12,782 nt of DNA from CAIOSQ01 sp044359885 (GCA_044359885.1 JBIKLI010000103.1:1-12782); one strand, 5' to 3'. Shown: positions 1 to 6,845, counted from the stretch's first letter. Made by a program: numbers and translations. The notes: generated from the letters alone by a model not told the origin.

Positions 1-894
1 GCGACGCTGTCGGCGCGGCGGGCCGACCTGATCTCGCTGCGCGTCATGGGCTGGGCCGACGGCAGGCCTGCGGTCGACTACACGATCAATGCGGCGACCG
101 GCTATCCGATGATGACTGGACCGGACGGGCATGCCGGCCCCATCAATCACGTGCTGCCTGCCTGGGATCTGGTCGCGGGCGCGCTCGCCGCCGCCAATCT
201 GCTCGCCGCCGAGCGACGCCGTTTCGCGACAGGTCGCGGCGCGGAGATCGTCCTGCCGCTTTCGGACGTCGCCTTCTCGACCCTGGCGCGGCTCGGGCAT
301 GTGGCCGAGGTCGCCTCCAGCGGCGTCGATCGGCCGCGCCTGGGCAACGATCTGTTCGGCGCCTTCGGGCGCGACTTCGCGACCGCCGAGGGCGCACGCG
401 TGATGGTGGTCGGCCTGACCGGGAGGCAATGGCGAGCGCTGGTCGACGTGCTGGGGATCGGGCCGCCGATCGCCGCCCTGGAAGCGCTGACCGGCGCCGA
501 TTTCACGCGCGACGAGGGGGATCGCTTCGTCCACCGCGCGGCGCTCGGCACGATCTTCGCCGCCGCGATCGCCGCGATGCGCCTCGACGAACTGGCGCCG
601 CTGCTCGATCGCGCGGGCGCGACATGGTCGGTCTATCGCAGCGTCCGCGAGGCCCTGGCGCAGGAACCGGCGCTGTCGGCGGCGAATCCCGTCTTCGCCC
701 AGGTCGCGCATCCAAGCGGCCTTGCCTATCTGACGCCGGGCGCGGCGGCGAGCTGGCGCGGCGAGGCGCGCGGTCCGGTGCCGTCGGCGCCGCGCCTGGG
801 CCAGCACACCGACGAGATCCTGGCGGACATGCTCGGCCTGCCCGACCATGCGATCGGCCGGCTGCGCGATGCAGGTCTGGTCGCCGGCGACTGA
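1..894 (+). CDS. CaiB/BaiF family III CoA-transferase, 5' end outside window (2-methylfumaryl-CoA isomerase-like)
   Basis: The frame is open from the first base, so the gene begins upstream; an internal ATG at base 46 is not the true start. About 297 C-terminal residues are visible of roughly 400 usual for the family. Family III enzymes move CoA between carboxylic acids through an aspartyl-CoA intermediate in the cytoplasm. The likely catalytic Asp is the GAT at 166-168, in the stretch PAWDLVAG after a TGPDGHAGP loop. The following AAERRRFATGRGAEI and LPLSDVAF segments match the usual helix and strand after the catalytic Asp. The opening DLISLRVMGWADGRPAVDYT and the later RLGNDLFGAFGRDF resemble, from memory, the subgroup labelled 2-methylfumaryl-CoA isomerase (mesaconyl-CoA C1-C4 CoA transferase, Mct). 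The family call is firm and the substrate is not. The gene is convergent with hisF across a 7-base gap, so it is not part of the his operon. Confidence 0.88.
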   Translation, partial: ATLSARRADLISLRVMGWADGRPAVDYTINAATGYPMMTGPDGHAGPINHVLPAWDLVAGALAAANLLAAERRRFATGRGAEIVLPLSDVAFSTLARLGHVAEVASSGVDRPRLGNDLFGAFGRDFATAEGARVMVVGLTGRQWRALVDVLGIGPPIAALEALTGADFTRDEGDRFVHRAALGTIFAAAIAAMRLDELAPLLDRAGATWSVYRSVREALAQEPALSAANPVFAQVAHPSGLAYLTPGAAASWRGEARGPVPSAPRLGQHTDEILADMLGLPDHAIGRLRDAGLVAGD

Positions 895-905
895 CCGGCG
901 ATCAG
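877..905. terminator. Stem-loop spanning two convergent stop codons, possible bidirectional terminator
   Basis: Bases 877-887 (CTGGTCGCCGG) pair with 895-905 (CCGGCGATCAG) through 11 positions, ten Watson-Crick and one G-T wobble, around a 7-nt loop. The stop of the CoA-transferase lies in the loop (892-894) and the stop of hisF lies in the right arm (902-904). Because the stem is nearly symmetrical it would form in transcripts from either strand. No run of T follows on either side, so this is not a classical Rho-independent terminator. It could instead block read-through or protect 3' ends. Confidence 0.4.
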
Positions 906-1666
906 CCGACCGGCCGCACCGGGATCCCGGCAGCGGCCAGCCGCGCCTTCACCTCGGCGATCGAGAACAAGCCGAAATGGAAGACCGACGCCGCCAGCAG
1001 GGCACTGGCATGGCCGTCGCGCACGCCCGCGACGAAATGATCGAGTGCGCCCACGCCCCCCGACGCGATGACGGGCACCGGCACGGCATCGCTGACCGCG
1101 CGGGTCAGTTCGCAGTCGAACCCCTGCTTCGTGCCGTCTCGATCCATCGAGGTCAGCAGGATCTCGCCGGCGCCGCGCCGCGCCATCTCGCGCGCCCACT
1201 CGACCGCGTCGAGGCCGGTGGCCCGCCGGCCGCCATGGGTGAAGACCTCGAAGCGGCCCGGACCCGCGCGGCGGGCGTCGATGGCGACCACGACGGCCTG
1301 GCTGCCGACCTTCTCCGCGGCCTCGGAGACGAATTCCGGACGCGCCACGGCCGCGGTGTTGATCGACACCTTGTCGGCGCCCGCCAGCAGCAGCCGGCGC
1401 ACGTCGTCGATGGCGCGCACCCCGCCGCCGACCGTCAGCGGCATGAAGCATTCCTCGGCCGTGCGCGCGACGACGTCATACATGGTCTCGCGGTTCTCAT
1501 GGCTGGCGCCGATGTCGAGAAATGTCAGTTCGTCGGCGCCGGCACGATCGTAGATCCGCGCCTGCTCGACCGGATCGCCGGCATCGACCAGCCCGACGAA
1601 GTTGACGCCCTTGACGACGCGCCCGGCCTGGACGTCGAGACAGGGAATGATGCGGACCTTCAGCAT
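902..1666 (-). CDS. hisF: Imidazole glycerol phosphate synthase subunit HisF (cyclase)
   Basis: 254 residues, the normal HisF length. It is the cyclase half of IGP synthase: ammonia passed from HisH converts PRFAR into imidazole glycerol phosphate plus AICAR, the branch to purine synthesis. The protein is a (beta/alpha)8 barrel. The two catalytic aspartates sit where the family places them: D11 in IIPCLDV and D130 in VVVAIDAR. The phosphate-binding motifs LTVGGGVR (about 77-84) and VIASGGVG are present, as is DRDGTKQGFD. The ATG at 1664-1666 overlaps the 3' end of hisA by 7 nt, so translation is probably coupled. It is the last gene of the operon here; hisE, which often follows hisF in alphaproteobacteria, does not. 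Confidence 0.98.
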   Translation of the reverse strand: MLKVRIIPCLDVQAGRVVKGVNFVGLVDAGDPVEQARIYDRAGADELTFLDIGASHENRETMYDVVARTAEECFMPLTVGGGVRAIDDVRRLLLAGADKVSINTAAVARPEFVSEAAEKVGSQAVVVAIDARRAGPGRFEVFTHGGRRATGLDAVEWAREMARRGAGEILLTSMDRDGTKQGFDCELTRAVSDAVPVPVIASGGVGALDHFVAGVRDGHASALLAASVFHFGLFSIAEVKARLAAAGIPVRPVG

Positions 1667-2412
1667 GGGGGCGCCCCCGGACCGGCGGCGAGCGCCAGCG
1701 CCGCGGCGAGATCGACGCGCCCGTCATAGAGGGCGCGTCCGACGATCGCGCCGGCCAGCCCATCCGCCGCGCGCGCGGCGACCGCACGCAGATCGTCCAG
1801 CGTCGCGATTCCGCCGGAGACGACGACCGGAAGCCCGCAGCGTCGGGCCAGCGCGGCGCTGGCCGCGACATTCGCGCCGCCCAGCGCGCCGTCGCGGTCG
1901 ATGTCGGTATGCACGATCGCGACCACGCCCGCGTCGCGGAAGCGAAGGGCCAGATCCTCCGCGGTGACCGCCGAGGTCTCGGCCCAGCCTTCGACCGCCA
2001 CGCGACCGTCGCGGGCGTCGATCCCGACGACGACGACGCCGGGCCATCGCCGGCAGGCTTCGACGACGAAGGGCGGATCGCGCAGCGCCTTGGTGCCGAG
2101 GATGACGCGGGTCACGCCCAGCTCCAGCCAGCGGGCGATGTCGGCCGCGCTGCGGATCCCGCCGCCCAGCTGGACGCGCGCGCCGGCGCGCTTCGCTTCG
2201 GCGACGATGGCCTCGACCGCCGGGGCATTCGCGGCCCGGCCGGCGAAGGCGCCGTCGAGATCGACCACGTGCAGGAACCGCGCGCCGGCCGACAGGAAGC
2301 GCAGCGCCTGATCGCCCGGATCGTCGTTGAACACCGTCGCCGCGCCCATGTCGCCGCGCAGCAGGCGCACGCAGCGCCCGCCCTTGAGATCGATGGCCGG
2401 AAAGACGATCAC
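1660..2412 (-). CDS. hisA: ProFAR isomerase HisA
   Basis: HisA (phosphoribosylformimino-5-aminoimidazole carboxamide ribotide isomerase) catalyses the Amadori rearrangement of ProFAR to PRFAR, the substrate of HisHF. I chose the GTG at 2410-2412 because it places the family N-terminus, IVFPAIDLKGG, right after the start and gives 250 residues; the open frame continues upstream to 2712 only across hisH. The catalytic pair is D8 (PAIDLKGG) and D132 (VVGIDARDG). The half-barrel phosphate motifs QLGGGIR (81-87) and VVSGGIA are intact, and HTDIDRDG is the usual internal repeat strand. The GTG overlaps the hisH stop (GTGA, 4 nt), a classic coupling arrangement that suits a rare start codon with a weak ribosome site. 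Confidence 0.96.
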   Translation of the reverse strand: MIVFPAIDLKGGRCVRLLRGDMGAATVFNDDPGDQALRFLSAGARFLHVVDLDGAFAGRAANAPAVEAIVAEAKRAGARVQLGGGIRSAADIARWLELGVTRVILGTKALRDPPFVVEACRRWPGVVVVGIDARDGRVAVEGWAETSAVTAEDLALRFRDAGVVAIVHTDIDRDGALGGANVAASAALARRCGLPVVVSGGIATLDDLRAVAARAADGLAGAIVGRALYDGRVDLAAALALAAGPGAPPC

Positions 2413-3050
2413 GGGCGCCAGCGCAGGAAATTGGCCAGCAGGCGCAGGCCCGCCTGCTGGCTCTTCTCGGGGTGGAACTGCATGCCGGCGACGTTGTCGC
2501 GCGCGACCATCGCGGTCACGTCGCCGCCATAGGCGGCGACCGCGACGACGTCGCCGGGATCGCGGGCGACCAGATGGAAGGAATGGATGAAATAGGCATG
2601 CGCCCCCGGCTCGATGCCGGCCAGCAGCGGATGGGCGGCGCGCGGCACCAGCTCGTTCCAGCCCATATGCGGAATCTTCAGCCGGGCATCGCCGGGCGAC
2701 AGGCGGACGCACTCGCCGGCGATCCAGCCCAGGCCCGGCGTGACGCCGTGTTCGGTCCCGCGCGTCGCCAGCAGCTGCATGCCGACGCAGATGCCGAGGA
2801 AAGGCCGGCCATCGCCGCGAACGGCGCGTTCCAGCGCCTCGTCCATGCCTGGCAGCGCGGCGAGCCCGCGCCGGCAGTCGGCGAAGGCGCCGTCGCCCGG
2901 CAGCACGATATGGGTCGCCGCGGCGATCGCCGCCGCCTCGGCGGTCACCACGACCGCGACGCTGCGGCCGATCTCGCGCGCCGCCCGTTCGAAGGCCTTG
3001 GCCGCCGAGCGCAGATTGCCGGCGCCGTAGTCGACGATCGCGACCTGCAT
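2409..3050 (-). CDS. hisH: Imidazole glycerol phosphate synthase subunit HisH (glutaminase)
   Basis: 213 residues. This class I glutamine amidotransferase hydrolyses glutamine and channels ammonia into HisF. The family N-terminus VAIVDYGAGNLRS fixes the start at the ATG 3048-3050; longer forms of the frame would run into the DUF2628 gene. The catalytic triad is visible: nucleophile C88 in FLGICVGMQLL, then H193 and E195 in QFHPEKSQ. LPGDGAF (50-56) is the conserved loop usually written LPGVGAF. GLGWI and KIPHMGWNEL are also typical. A GGAAG about ten bases upstream could serve as ribosome site. Four bases separate the start from the stop of the DUF2628 gene. Confidence 0.97.
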   Translation of the reverse strand: MQVAIVDYGAGNLRSAAKAFERAAREIGRSVAVVVTAEAAAIAAATHIVLPGDGAFADCRRGLAALPGMDEALERAVRGDGRPFLGICVGMQLLATRGTEHGVTPGLGWIAGECVRLSPGDARLKIPHMGWNELVPRAAHPLLAGIEPGAHAYFIHSFHLVARDPGDVVAVAAYGGDVTAMVARDNVAGMQFHPEKSQQAGLRLLANFLRWRP

Positions 3051-3054
3051 CGGG

Positions 3055-3435
3055 TCAGCTTCCGGCGCCGGCGCGCAATTCGAAGGCGCGGTGTTCTGCC
3101 CGCGCGCGATCGTTGGCGCAGACCACGCCCAGCTCGGCATAGCCGCGGCGGCGGAGCGCCGCACGCCGCCAGTCGTTGGCCTCGCATCCGATCCAGAACG
3201 CGACGGCGAGGCCGATCGCCTCGCCGGCGAAGCCGGAGAGCGCCAGCACGTCGGCGAGCGCCGCCAGGGCGAGAAGCGCCGCCGCCATCAGCAGCGCCTC
3301 GAACCACATGCGGTGGAACAGCGCCCAGGCGACCGAGAAGAAGAATGCCGGCCAGCTGAACCCCTCGCGGACCAGGACCGCGTCGCGGTCGGGGGACGAC
3401 GACCATACGCGCTGATGAACGGTGTAGATCCTCAT
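3055..3435 (-). CDS. DUF2628 family small membrane protein inside the his operon
   Basis: 126 residues from the ATG at 3433-3435. An in-frame ATG three codons upstream (3442-3444) is possible, but MRIYTVH is the N-terminus I associate with DUF2628 proteins. The middle is hydrophobic: FSWPAFFFSVAWALFHRMW (26-44) has the look of the family core, followed by probable membrane helices at about 43-66 and 69-85. The C-terminal 40 residues are charged and cytoplasmic in type (ANDWRRAALRRRGY). The function is unknown; an inner-membrane location is inferred. It lies between hisB (19-nt gap) and hisH (4-nt gap) on the same strand, so it must be cotranscribed with them. From memory, a DUF2628 gene recurs at this spot in other alphaproteobacterial his operons, which argues against chance. 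Confidence 0.85.
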   Translation of the reverse strand: MRIYTVHQRVWSSSPDRDAVLVREGFSWPAFFFSVAWALFHRMWFEALLMAAALLALAALADVLALSGFAGEAIGLAVAFWIGCEANDWRRAALRRRGYAELGVVCANDRARAEHRAFELRAGAGS

Positions 3436-3454
3436 GCCGGCCATCGTGCCCCGG

Positions 3455-4063
3455 TCATGCGCTCAGCGTGCCCTTGGTCGAAGGCACCGCATCGGCCTTG
3501 CGCGGATCGATGGCGATCGCCGCGCGCAGCGCCCGGGCAAGCCCCTTGAAGGCGCTCTCGGCGATGTGGTGGTTGTTCTCGCCGTAGAGCGTCTCGACGT
3601 GCAGCGTCACGCCGGCCGCCTGTGCAAAGGCCTGGAAGAACTCCTTGAACAGCTCGGTATCCATCTCGCCCAGCTTCGGGCGCGAGAAGGCGACCTTCCA
3701 GACCAGATAGGGGCGGTTGGAGACGTCGAGCGCCACGCGGGTCAGGGTCTCGTCCATCGGCACCAGCGCGTCGCCGTAGCGCTGGATGCCGACACGCTCG
3801 CCCAGCGCCTGCGCGATCGCGCCACCGACGACATAGCCGCAATCCTCGGTCGTGTGGTGGAAATCGATATGCAGGTCGCCCTCGGCGCGCAGCGTCAGGT
3901 CGATCAGGCTGTGGCGGGACAGCTGCTCCAGCATATGGTCGAGGAAGCCGATCCCGGTGCGCACGTCGTAGGCGCCGCTGCCGTCGAGATCGACGCTGCC
4001 GGCGATCCGCGTCTCGCGGGTGGTGCGGGAGATCTGTCCGCGACGGGGCGGGACGTGCATCAT
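3455..4063 (-). CDS. hisB: Imidazoleglycerol-phosphate dehydratase HisB (monofunctional)
   Basis: 202 residues. It dehydrates imidazole glycerol phosphate to imidazole acetol phosphate with two Mn ions. The paired metal-binding repeats are intact: DFHHTTEDCG (67-76) and ENNHHIAESAF (162-172), with the other ligand region GFLDHMLEQLSRH (39-51). There is no HAD phosphatase domain of the enterobacterial type, so histidinol-phosphate phosphatase must be elsewhere. Two adjacent ATG codons (4061-4063 and 4058-4060) could start it; an AGG lies five or eight bases upstream respectively, and I report the longer form. It is the first gene of the operon. Only 90 bases separate it from the divergent aldolase, so any his promoter must lie there or inside that gene. 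No leader peptide or attenuator is visible. Confidence 0.97.
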   Translation of the reverse strand: MMHVPPRRGQISRTTRETRIAGSVDLDGSGAYDVRTGIGFLDHMLEQLSRHSLIDLTLRAEGDLHIDFHHTTEDCGYVVGGAIAQALGERVGIQRYGDALVPMDETLTRVALDVSNRPYLVWKVAFSRPKLGEMDTELFKEFFQAFAQAAGVTLHVETLYGENNHHIAESAFKGLARALRAAIAIDPRKADAVPSTKGTLSA

Positions 4064-4096
4064 GGGGCCTGTCCGGTGGCACGGGCGACGTGGCCG

Positions 4097-4125
4097 CTTA
4101 TACCGGACCCGGCGGCGTCCTGCCA
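4097..4125 (-). promoter_or_regulatory. Possible hisB operon promoter (weak)
   Basis: On the minus strand, TATAAG (bases 4102-4097) is a good -10-like hexamer about 30 bases upstream of hisB, in the only AT-containing spot of the hisB/aldolase gap. The hexamer 17 bases further upstream reads TGGCAG and matches the -35 consensus poorly. The position is right but the -35 is not, so this is a suggestion only. Confidence 0.25.
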
Positions 4126-4140
4126 CCGCGAGGGGCGCCA

Positions 4141-4147
4141 GGGAGGG
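4141..4147 (+). promoter_or_regulatory. Ribosome-binding site that sets the aldolase start
   Basis: GGGAGGG lies six bases before the ATG at 4154. It is the clearest Shine-Dalgarno in this part of the window and supports this start over the long upstream open frame that runs antisense through hisB. Confidence 0.7.
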
Positions 4148-4153
4148 ACAGGG

Positions 4154-4816
4154 ATGCCGAGAACGTCGCATCTGGCCGAGCGCAAGGCCATCGTCGCGGC
4201 GAGCCGCGAGATGAACCGGCTGGGAATCAACCAGGGAACGTCGGGGAATATCGGGCTCAGGGTTCCCGGCGGCTTCCTGGTCACGCCGACCGGGGTGCCG
4301 GCGGCGAAGCTGACGCCGCGGATGATCGTGCGCATGGGATTCGACGGCCGGCACGAGGGACCCTTCCTGCCGTCGAGCGAGTGGCGGTTCCATCGCGACA
4401 TCCTGGCCGCCCGCCCCGATGCCGCCGCGGTGGTGCATTGCCATGCGATGTTCGCCACGACGCTGGCGATCGCGCGCCGCGAGATTCCGGCGATCCACTA
4501 CATGATCGCCGCCGCCGGCGGCCCGACGATACGCTGCGCGCCCTATGCCACCTACGGCACGCAGGAACTCTCCGACCATGCCCTGGCCGCGCTTGCGGAC
4601 CGCAACGCCTGCCTGCTCGCCAATCACGGCATGATCGCCCTGGGCCCGACGCTGGAGCGGGCACTCTGGCTGGCGGTGGAGGTCGAGACCCTCGCCGCGC
4701 AGTACTGGCGGGTCCTGCAGATCGGCGGCCCGGCGCTGCTGACCGTCGACGAGATCGGCACCGTGCTGGCGCGCTTCGGCGGCTACGGGCAGCAGCCGCG
4801 GCGGCGGCGCGACTGA
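4154..4816 (+). CDS. fucA: Class II aldolase, L-fuculose-phosphate aldolase (FucA)-like
   Basis: 220 residues, close to E. coli FucA (215). FucA-type enzymes use Zn to cleave a ketose 1-phosphate into dihydroxyacetone phosphate and an aldehyde. The residues known from FucA are all present at a near-constant +3 offset: Zn ligands H95 and H97 (VVHCHAMF) and H158 (LANHGMI), catalytic E76 (PSSEWRFH) and Y116 (IHYMIAAAGG). A C-terminal tyrosine is at Y211 (FGGYG). The phosphate-binding loops NQGTSGNIGLR and LVTPTGVP match closely. The C-terminus ends in a short basic tail. No fuculose kinase or fucose isomerase is nearby, so the substrate is unproven. The related aldolase of 5-methylthioribulose-1-phosphate / 5-deoxyribulose-1-phosphate salvage (DHAP shunt, known in Rhodospirillum rubrum) is a real alternative. 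The gene is divergent from hisB and convergent with the SDR gene. Confidence 0.88.
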   Translation: MPRTSHLAERKAIVAASREMNRLGINQGTSGNIGLRVPGGFLVTPTGVPAAKLTPRMIVRMGFDGRHEGPFLPSSEWRFHRDILAARPDAAAVVHCHAMFATTLAIARREIPAIHYMIAAAGGPTIRCAPYATYGTQELSDHALAALADRNACLLANHGMIALGPTLERALWLAVEVETLAAQYWRVLQIGGPALLTVDEIGTVLARFGGYGQQPRRRRD

Positions 4817-4826
4817 GCGGCCGGCA

Positions 4827-5591
4827 TCACATGGCCGTGCGGCCGCCGTCGATCATGTGGACGGTGCCGGTCACGAAGCGCGACTCGTCGCTGGCGAGGA
4901 ACAGCATCAGCGCCGCCACCTCCTCGGGGCTGGCATAGCGGCGCAGCGGGCTGCGCCCTTCGAGCTGGCGGCGCGCCGCGTCGCGCGAGGCCGGGTCGAT
5001 GCCCTCTTCGAGCCGGCGGATCATGTCGGTCTCGACCGGGGACGGGTTGACGCTGTTGACGCGGATTCCCTGCGCGGCGCCCTCCAGTGCGGCGGTGCGC
5101 ATCATGCCGACGACCGCATGCTTGCTCGCGACATAGGCGCTGAGCCCCGCGCTGCCGCGCACGCCGGCGGTCGACGCGGTGACGACGATGCTGCCGCCGC
5201 CGCGTCGCGCCAGATGGGGCATCGCATGCTTCAGCGCCAGCCAGACGCCGCGTATGTTGACCGAGATCACCGCGTCGAACACATCGACCGGATAGTCCGC
5301 GATCGGCTTCACGACGCCCAGGATCCCGGCGTTGGCGAGCAGGATGTCGAAGCCGCCCAGCCGCGCCGCCGTCTCGTCGATATAGCGCCGCGTGCCGTCC
5401 TCCGTGGCGACATCGGCGACGACATGGCTCGCCATCGGTCCGATCGCCTGCGCCTGATGCGCCAGACGATCCGCGTCGCGGTCGACCAGGACGACGCGCG
5501 CCCCTTCCGCCGCGAAACGTCGCGCGGCCGCAGCCCCGATCCCGCCCGCCGCCCCGCTGACGATCGCGGTCTTGCCCTCGAGCCTGCCCAT
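4827..5591 (-). CDS. SDR-family NAD(P)-dependent oxidoreductase
   Basis: 254 residues, a classical short-chain dehydrogenase/reductase. It has a Rossmann nucleotide-binding turn SGAAGGIGAA (12-21), D37 at the end of the second strand (VVLVDRD), which favours NAD over NADP, and LANAG (85-89). The catalytic set is N112, S140, Y153 and K157 (the YxxxK in AYVASKHAV). The C-terminal FVTGTVHMIDGG is typical. AAGGAAAGGA lies seven bases before the ATG. It follows the enolase-superfamily gene by 21 bases on the same strand, so the two are probably one operon. A plausible job is oxidation of a 2-keto-3-deoxy sugar acid made by that dehydratase, as in the oxidative L-fucose route of Xanthomonas; this is inference from the pairing. 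The SDR class is certain and the substrate is unknown. Confidence 0.93.
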   Translation of the reverse strand: MGRLEGKTAIVSGAAGGIGAAAARRFAAEGARVVLVDRDADRLAHQAQAIGPMASHVVADVATEDGTRRYIDETAARLGGFDILLANAGILGVVKPIADYPVDVFDAVISVNIRGVWLALKHAMPHLARRGGGSIVVTASTAGVRGSAGLSAYVASKHAVVGMMRTAALEGAAQGIRVNSVNPSPVETDMIRRLEEGIDPASRDAARRQLEGRSPLRRYASPEEVAALMLFLASDESRFVTGTVHMIDGGRTAM

Positions 5592-5598
5592 GCGCCAA

Positions 5599-5608
5599 TC
5601 CTTTCCTT
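5599..5608 (-). promoter_or_regulatory. Ribosome-binding site of the SDR gene
   Basis: AAGGAAAGGA on the minus strand ends seven bases before the SDR ATG, inside the 21-base gap to the upstream enolase gene. It shows the second gene has its own strong initiation site and does not depend on translational coupling. Confidence 0.6.
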
Positions 5609-5612
5609 GAAG

Positions 5613-6836
5613 TCATGCCGCCGTGCGGCGGATGCGCGTGTCGCGCCGGGCCAGCAGCCCGTCCTGCAGGCGCGTCCCGAGCCCGGGCCCGGTCAGCGGC
5701 CGCATCATGCCGCCCGCGACCGGCGGCAACGCGGTGACGATGTCGCGGTACCATGTCGCGTAGTAGGACCGGACGATCTCCTGGATCAGCCCGTTGGGCG
5801 CGTTCATGACCACATGGTTGCCGGCGATCAGCGTCACCGGTCCGGTCGCGTCGTGCGGGGCCACCGGCAGATGATGGGTTTCCGCCAGGGCCGCGATCTT
5901 GCGCGCCTCCGAGATGCCGCCCACCCAGGCGACGTCGAACATCGCGACGCCGACGGCCCGCCGCTCGATCGCCTCGCGGAAATCGGCGCGGGTGCCGAAC
6001 GTCTCGCTGCCGCAGACGGTGAGGGGGGTCGACGCGGCATAGTCGGCGAGCACGTCGATATTGTCCATCCTGACCGGATCCTCGAGCCAGTATGGCTCGA
6101 ATTCGGCGAGCGCGCGGGCGATGCGCTTTGCCTGCGGCAGGTTCCACAGCGCGTGGAAGTCGATCATCACGTCGATCCGGTCGCCGCACGCGGCGCGGAT
6201 GCGACGCAGCGGCTCCAGCGCCGCGCGCAGATCGGCAGCCGAGATGTGGAGCCCGGCACTGGCCTCGGCCGCCGCGTTGAAGGGGTAGATCTTCATCGCC
6301 GCGATGCCTTCGGCGAGCAGGCTCTCCGCCAGCTCCTCCGGCCGGTTGAGGAAACCATCCAGGTCCTCGTAGGGACCTTCGGGACGGCCGGCGGGCAGCG
6401 GCCGCCAATATCCCTCGCCAGGATCGCCGGGCCCGCGCTTCCATCCCGGCCGGTAGGCGTTGCACGTGTTGTAGACGCGGATCTCGTCGCGGCTCAGGCC
6501 GCCGAGCAAGGCATGGATGGGAAGCCCCGCGACCTGGCCGAGGATGTCCCACAGCGCGATGTCGAGCGCGGCGATCGCGCGGATCTCGGCCCCCGACCCG
6601 CGATACCCGACCAGTGCCATGAGGCTCCTGGCGAGGGTGCGATGGTGAAGATCGATGCGGGTGGGGTCGCGGCCGAGCAGATAGGGCGCCGCGACCTGAT
6701 GGATGTAACCGGCCACCGCTTCTGTATGATAGCTGGTTTCGCCGAGGCCGACGGGCCCGGCATCGGTATGGACACGGACCCAGATCAGATGCGGCCATTC
6801 CTCGACCTGCACGGTCTCGATCGCGGCGATGCGCAT
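5613..6836 (-). CDS. Mandelate racemase/muconate lactonizing enzyme (enolase superfamily) protein, probable sugar-acid dehydratase
   Basis: 407 residues from the ATG at 6834-6836, which has GGAGGG nine bases upstream; the open frame beyond it overlaps the SNF2 gene and is not coding. The N-terminal capping domain is about residues 1-125 and the barrel about 165-390. Metal ligands are D226 (VMIDFHALWN), E252 (YWLEDPV) and E278 (CGSETFGTR). H228, two residues after the first ligand, is placed like the acid residue of galactonate dehydratase. H328 (VAPHDATGPV) is the barrel-end base. K182 (AAMKIYPFN) stands where KxK or KxH is usual, but the second position is Y184. Residues about 130-165 form a polar, Gly/Pro-rich insert that may shape the pocket. 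Members of this type dehydrate aldonic acids. It leads the operon with the SDR gene; the substrate is not known. Confidence 0.9.
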   Translation of the reverse strand: MRIAAIETVQVEEWPHLIWVRVHTDAGPVGLGETSYHTEAVAGYIHQVAAPYLLGRDPTRIDLHHRTLARSLMALVGYRGSGAEIRAIAALDIALWDILGQVAGLPIHALLGGLSRDEIRVYNTCNAYRPGWKRGPGDPGEGYWRPLPAGRPEGPYEDLDGFLNRPEELAESLLAEGIAAMKIYPFNAAAEASAGLHISAADLRAALEPLRRIRAACGDRIDVMIDFHALWNLPQAKRIARALAEFEPYWLEDPVRMDNIDVLADYAASTPLTVCGSETFGTRADFREAIERRAVGVAMFDVAWVGGISEARKIAALAETHHLPVAPHDATGPVTLIAGNHVVMNAPNGLIQEIVRSYYATWYRDIVTALPPVAGGMMRPLTGPGLGTRLQDGLLARRDTRIRRTAA

Positions 6837-6845
6837 GCGGCGAAG

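Noticed and set aside
3434..4153. A 240-residue N-terminal extension of the aldolase, antisense to hisB
   Set aside because: The strong ribosome site before 4154, the FucA length and the intact hisB on the other strand all exclude it.
4817..4846. A 7-bp inverted repeat (GCGGCCG/CGGCCGC) at the aldolase/SDR convergent junction
   Set aside because: The loop is 16 nt, there is no T-tract, and GGCCG strings are common here; too weak to call a terminator.
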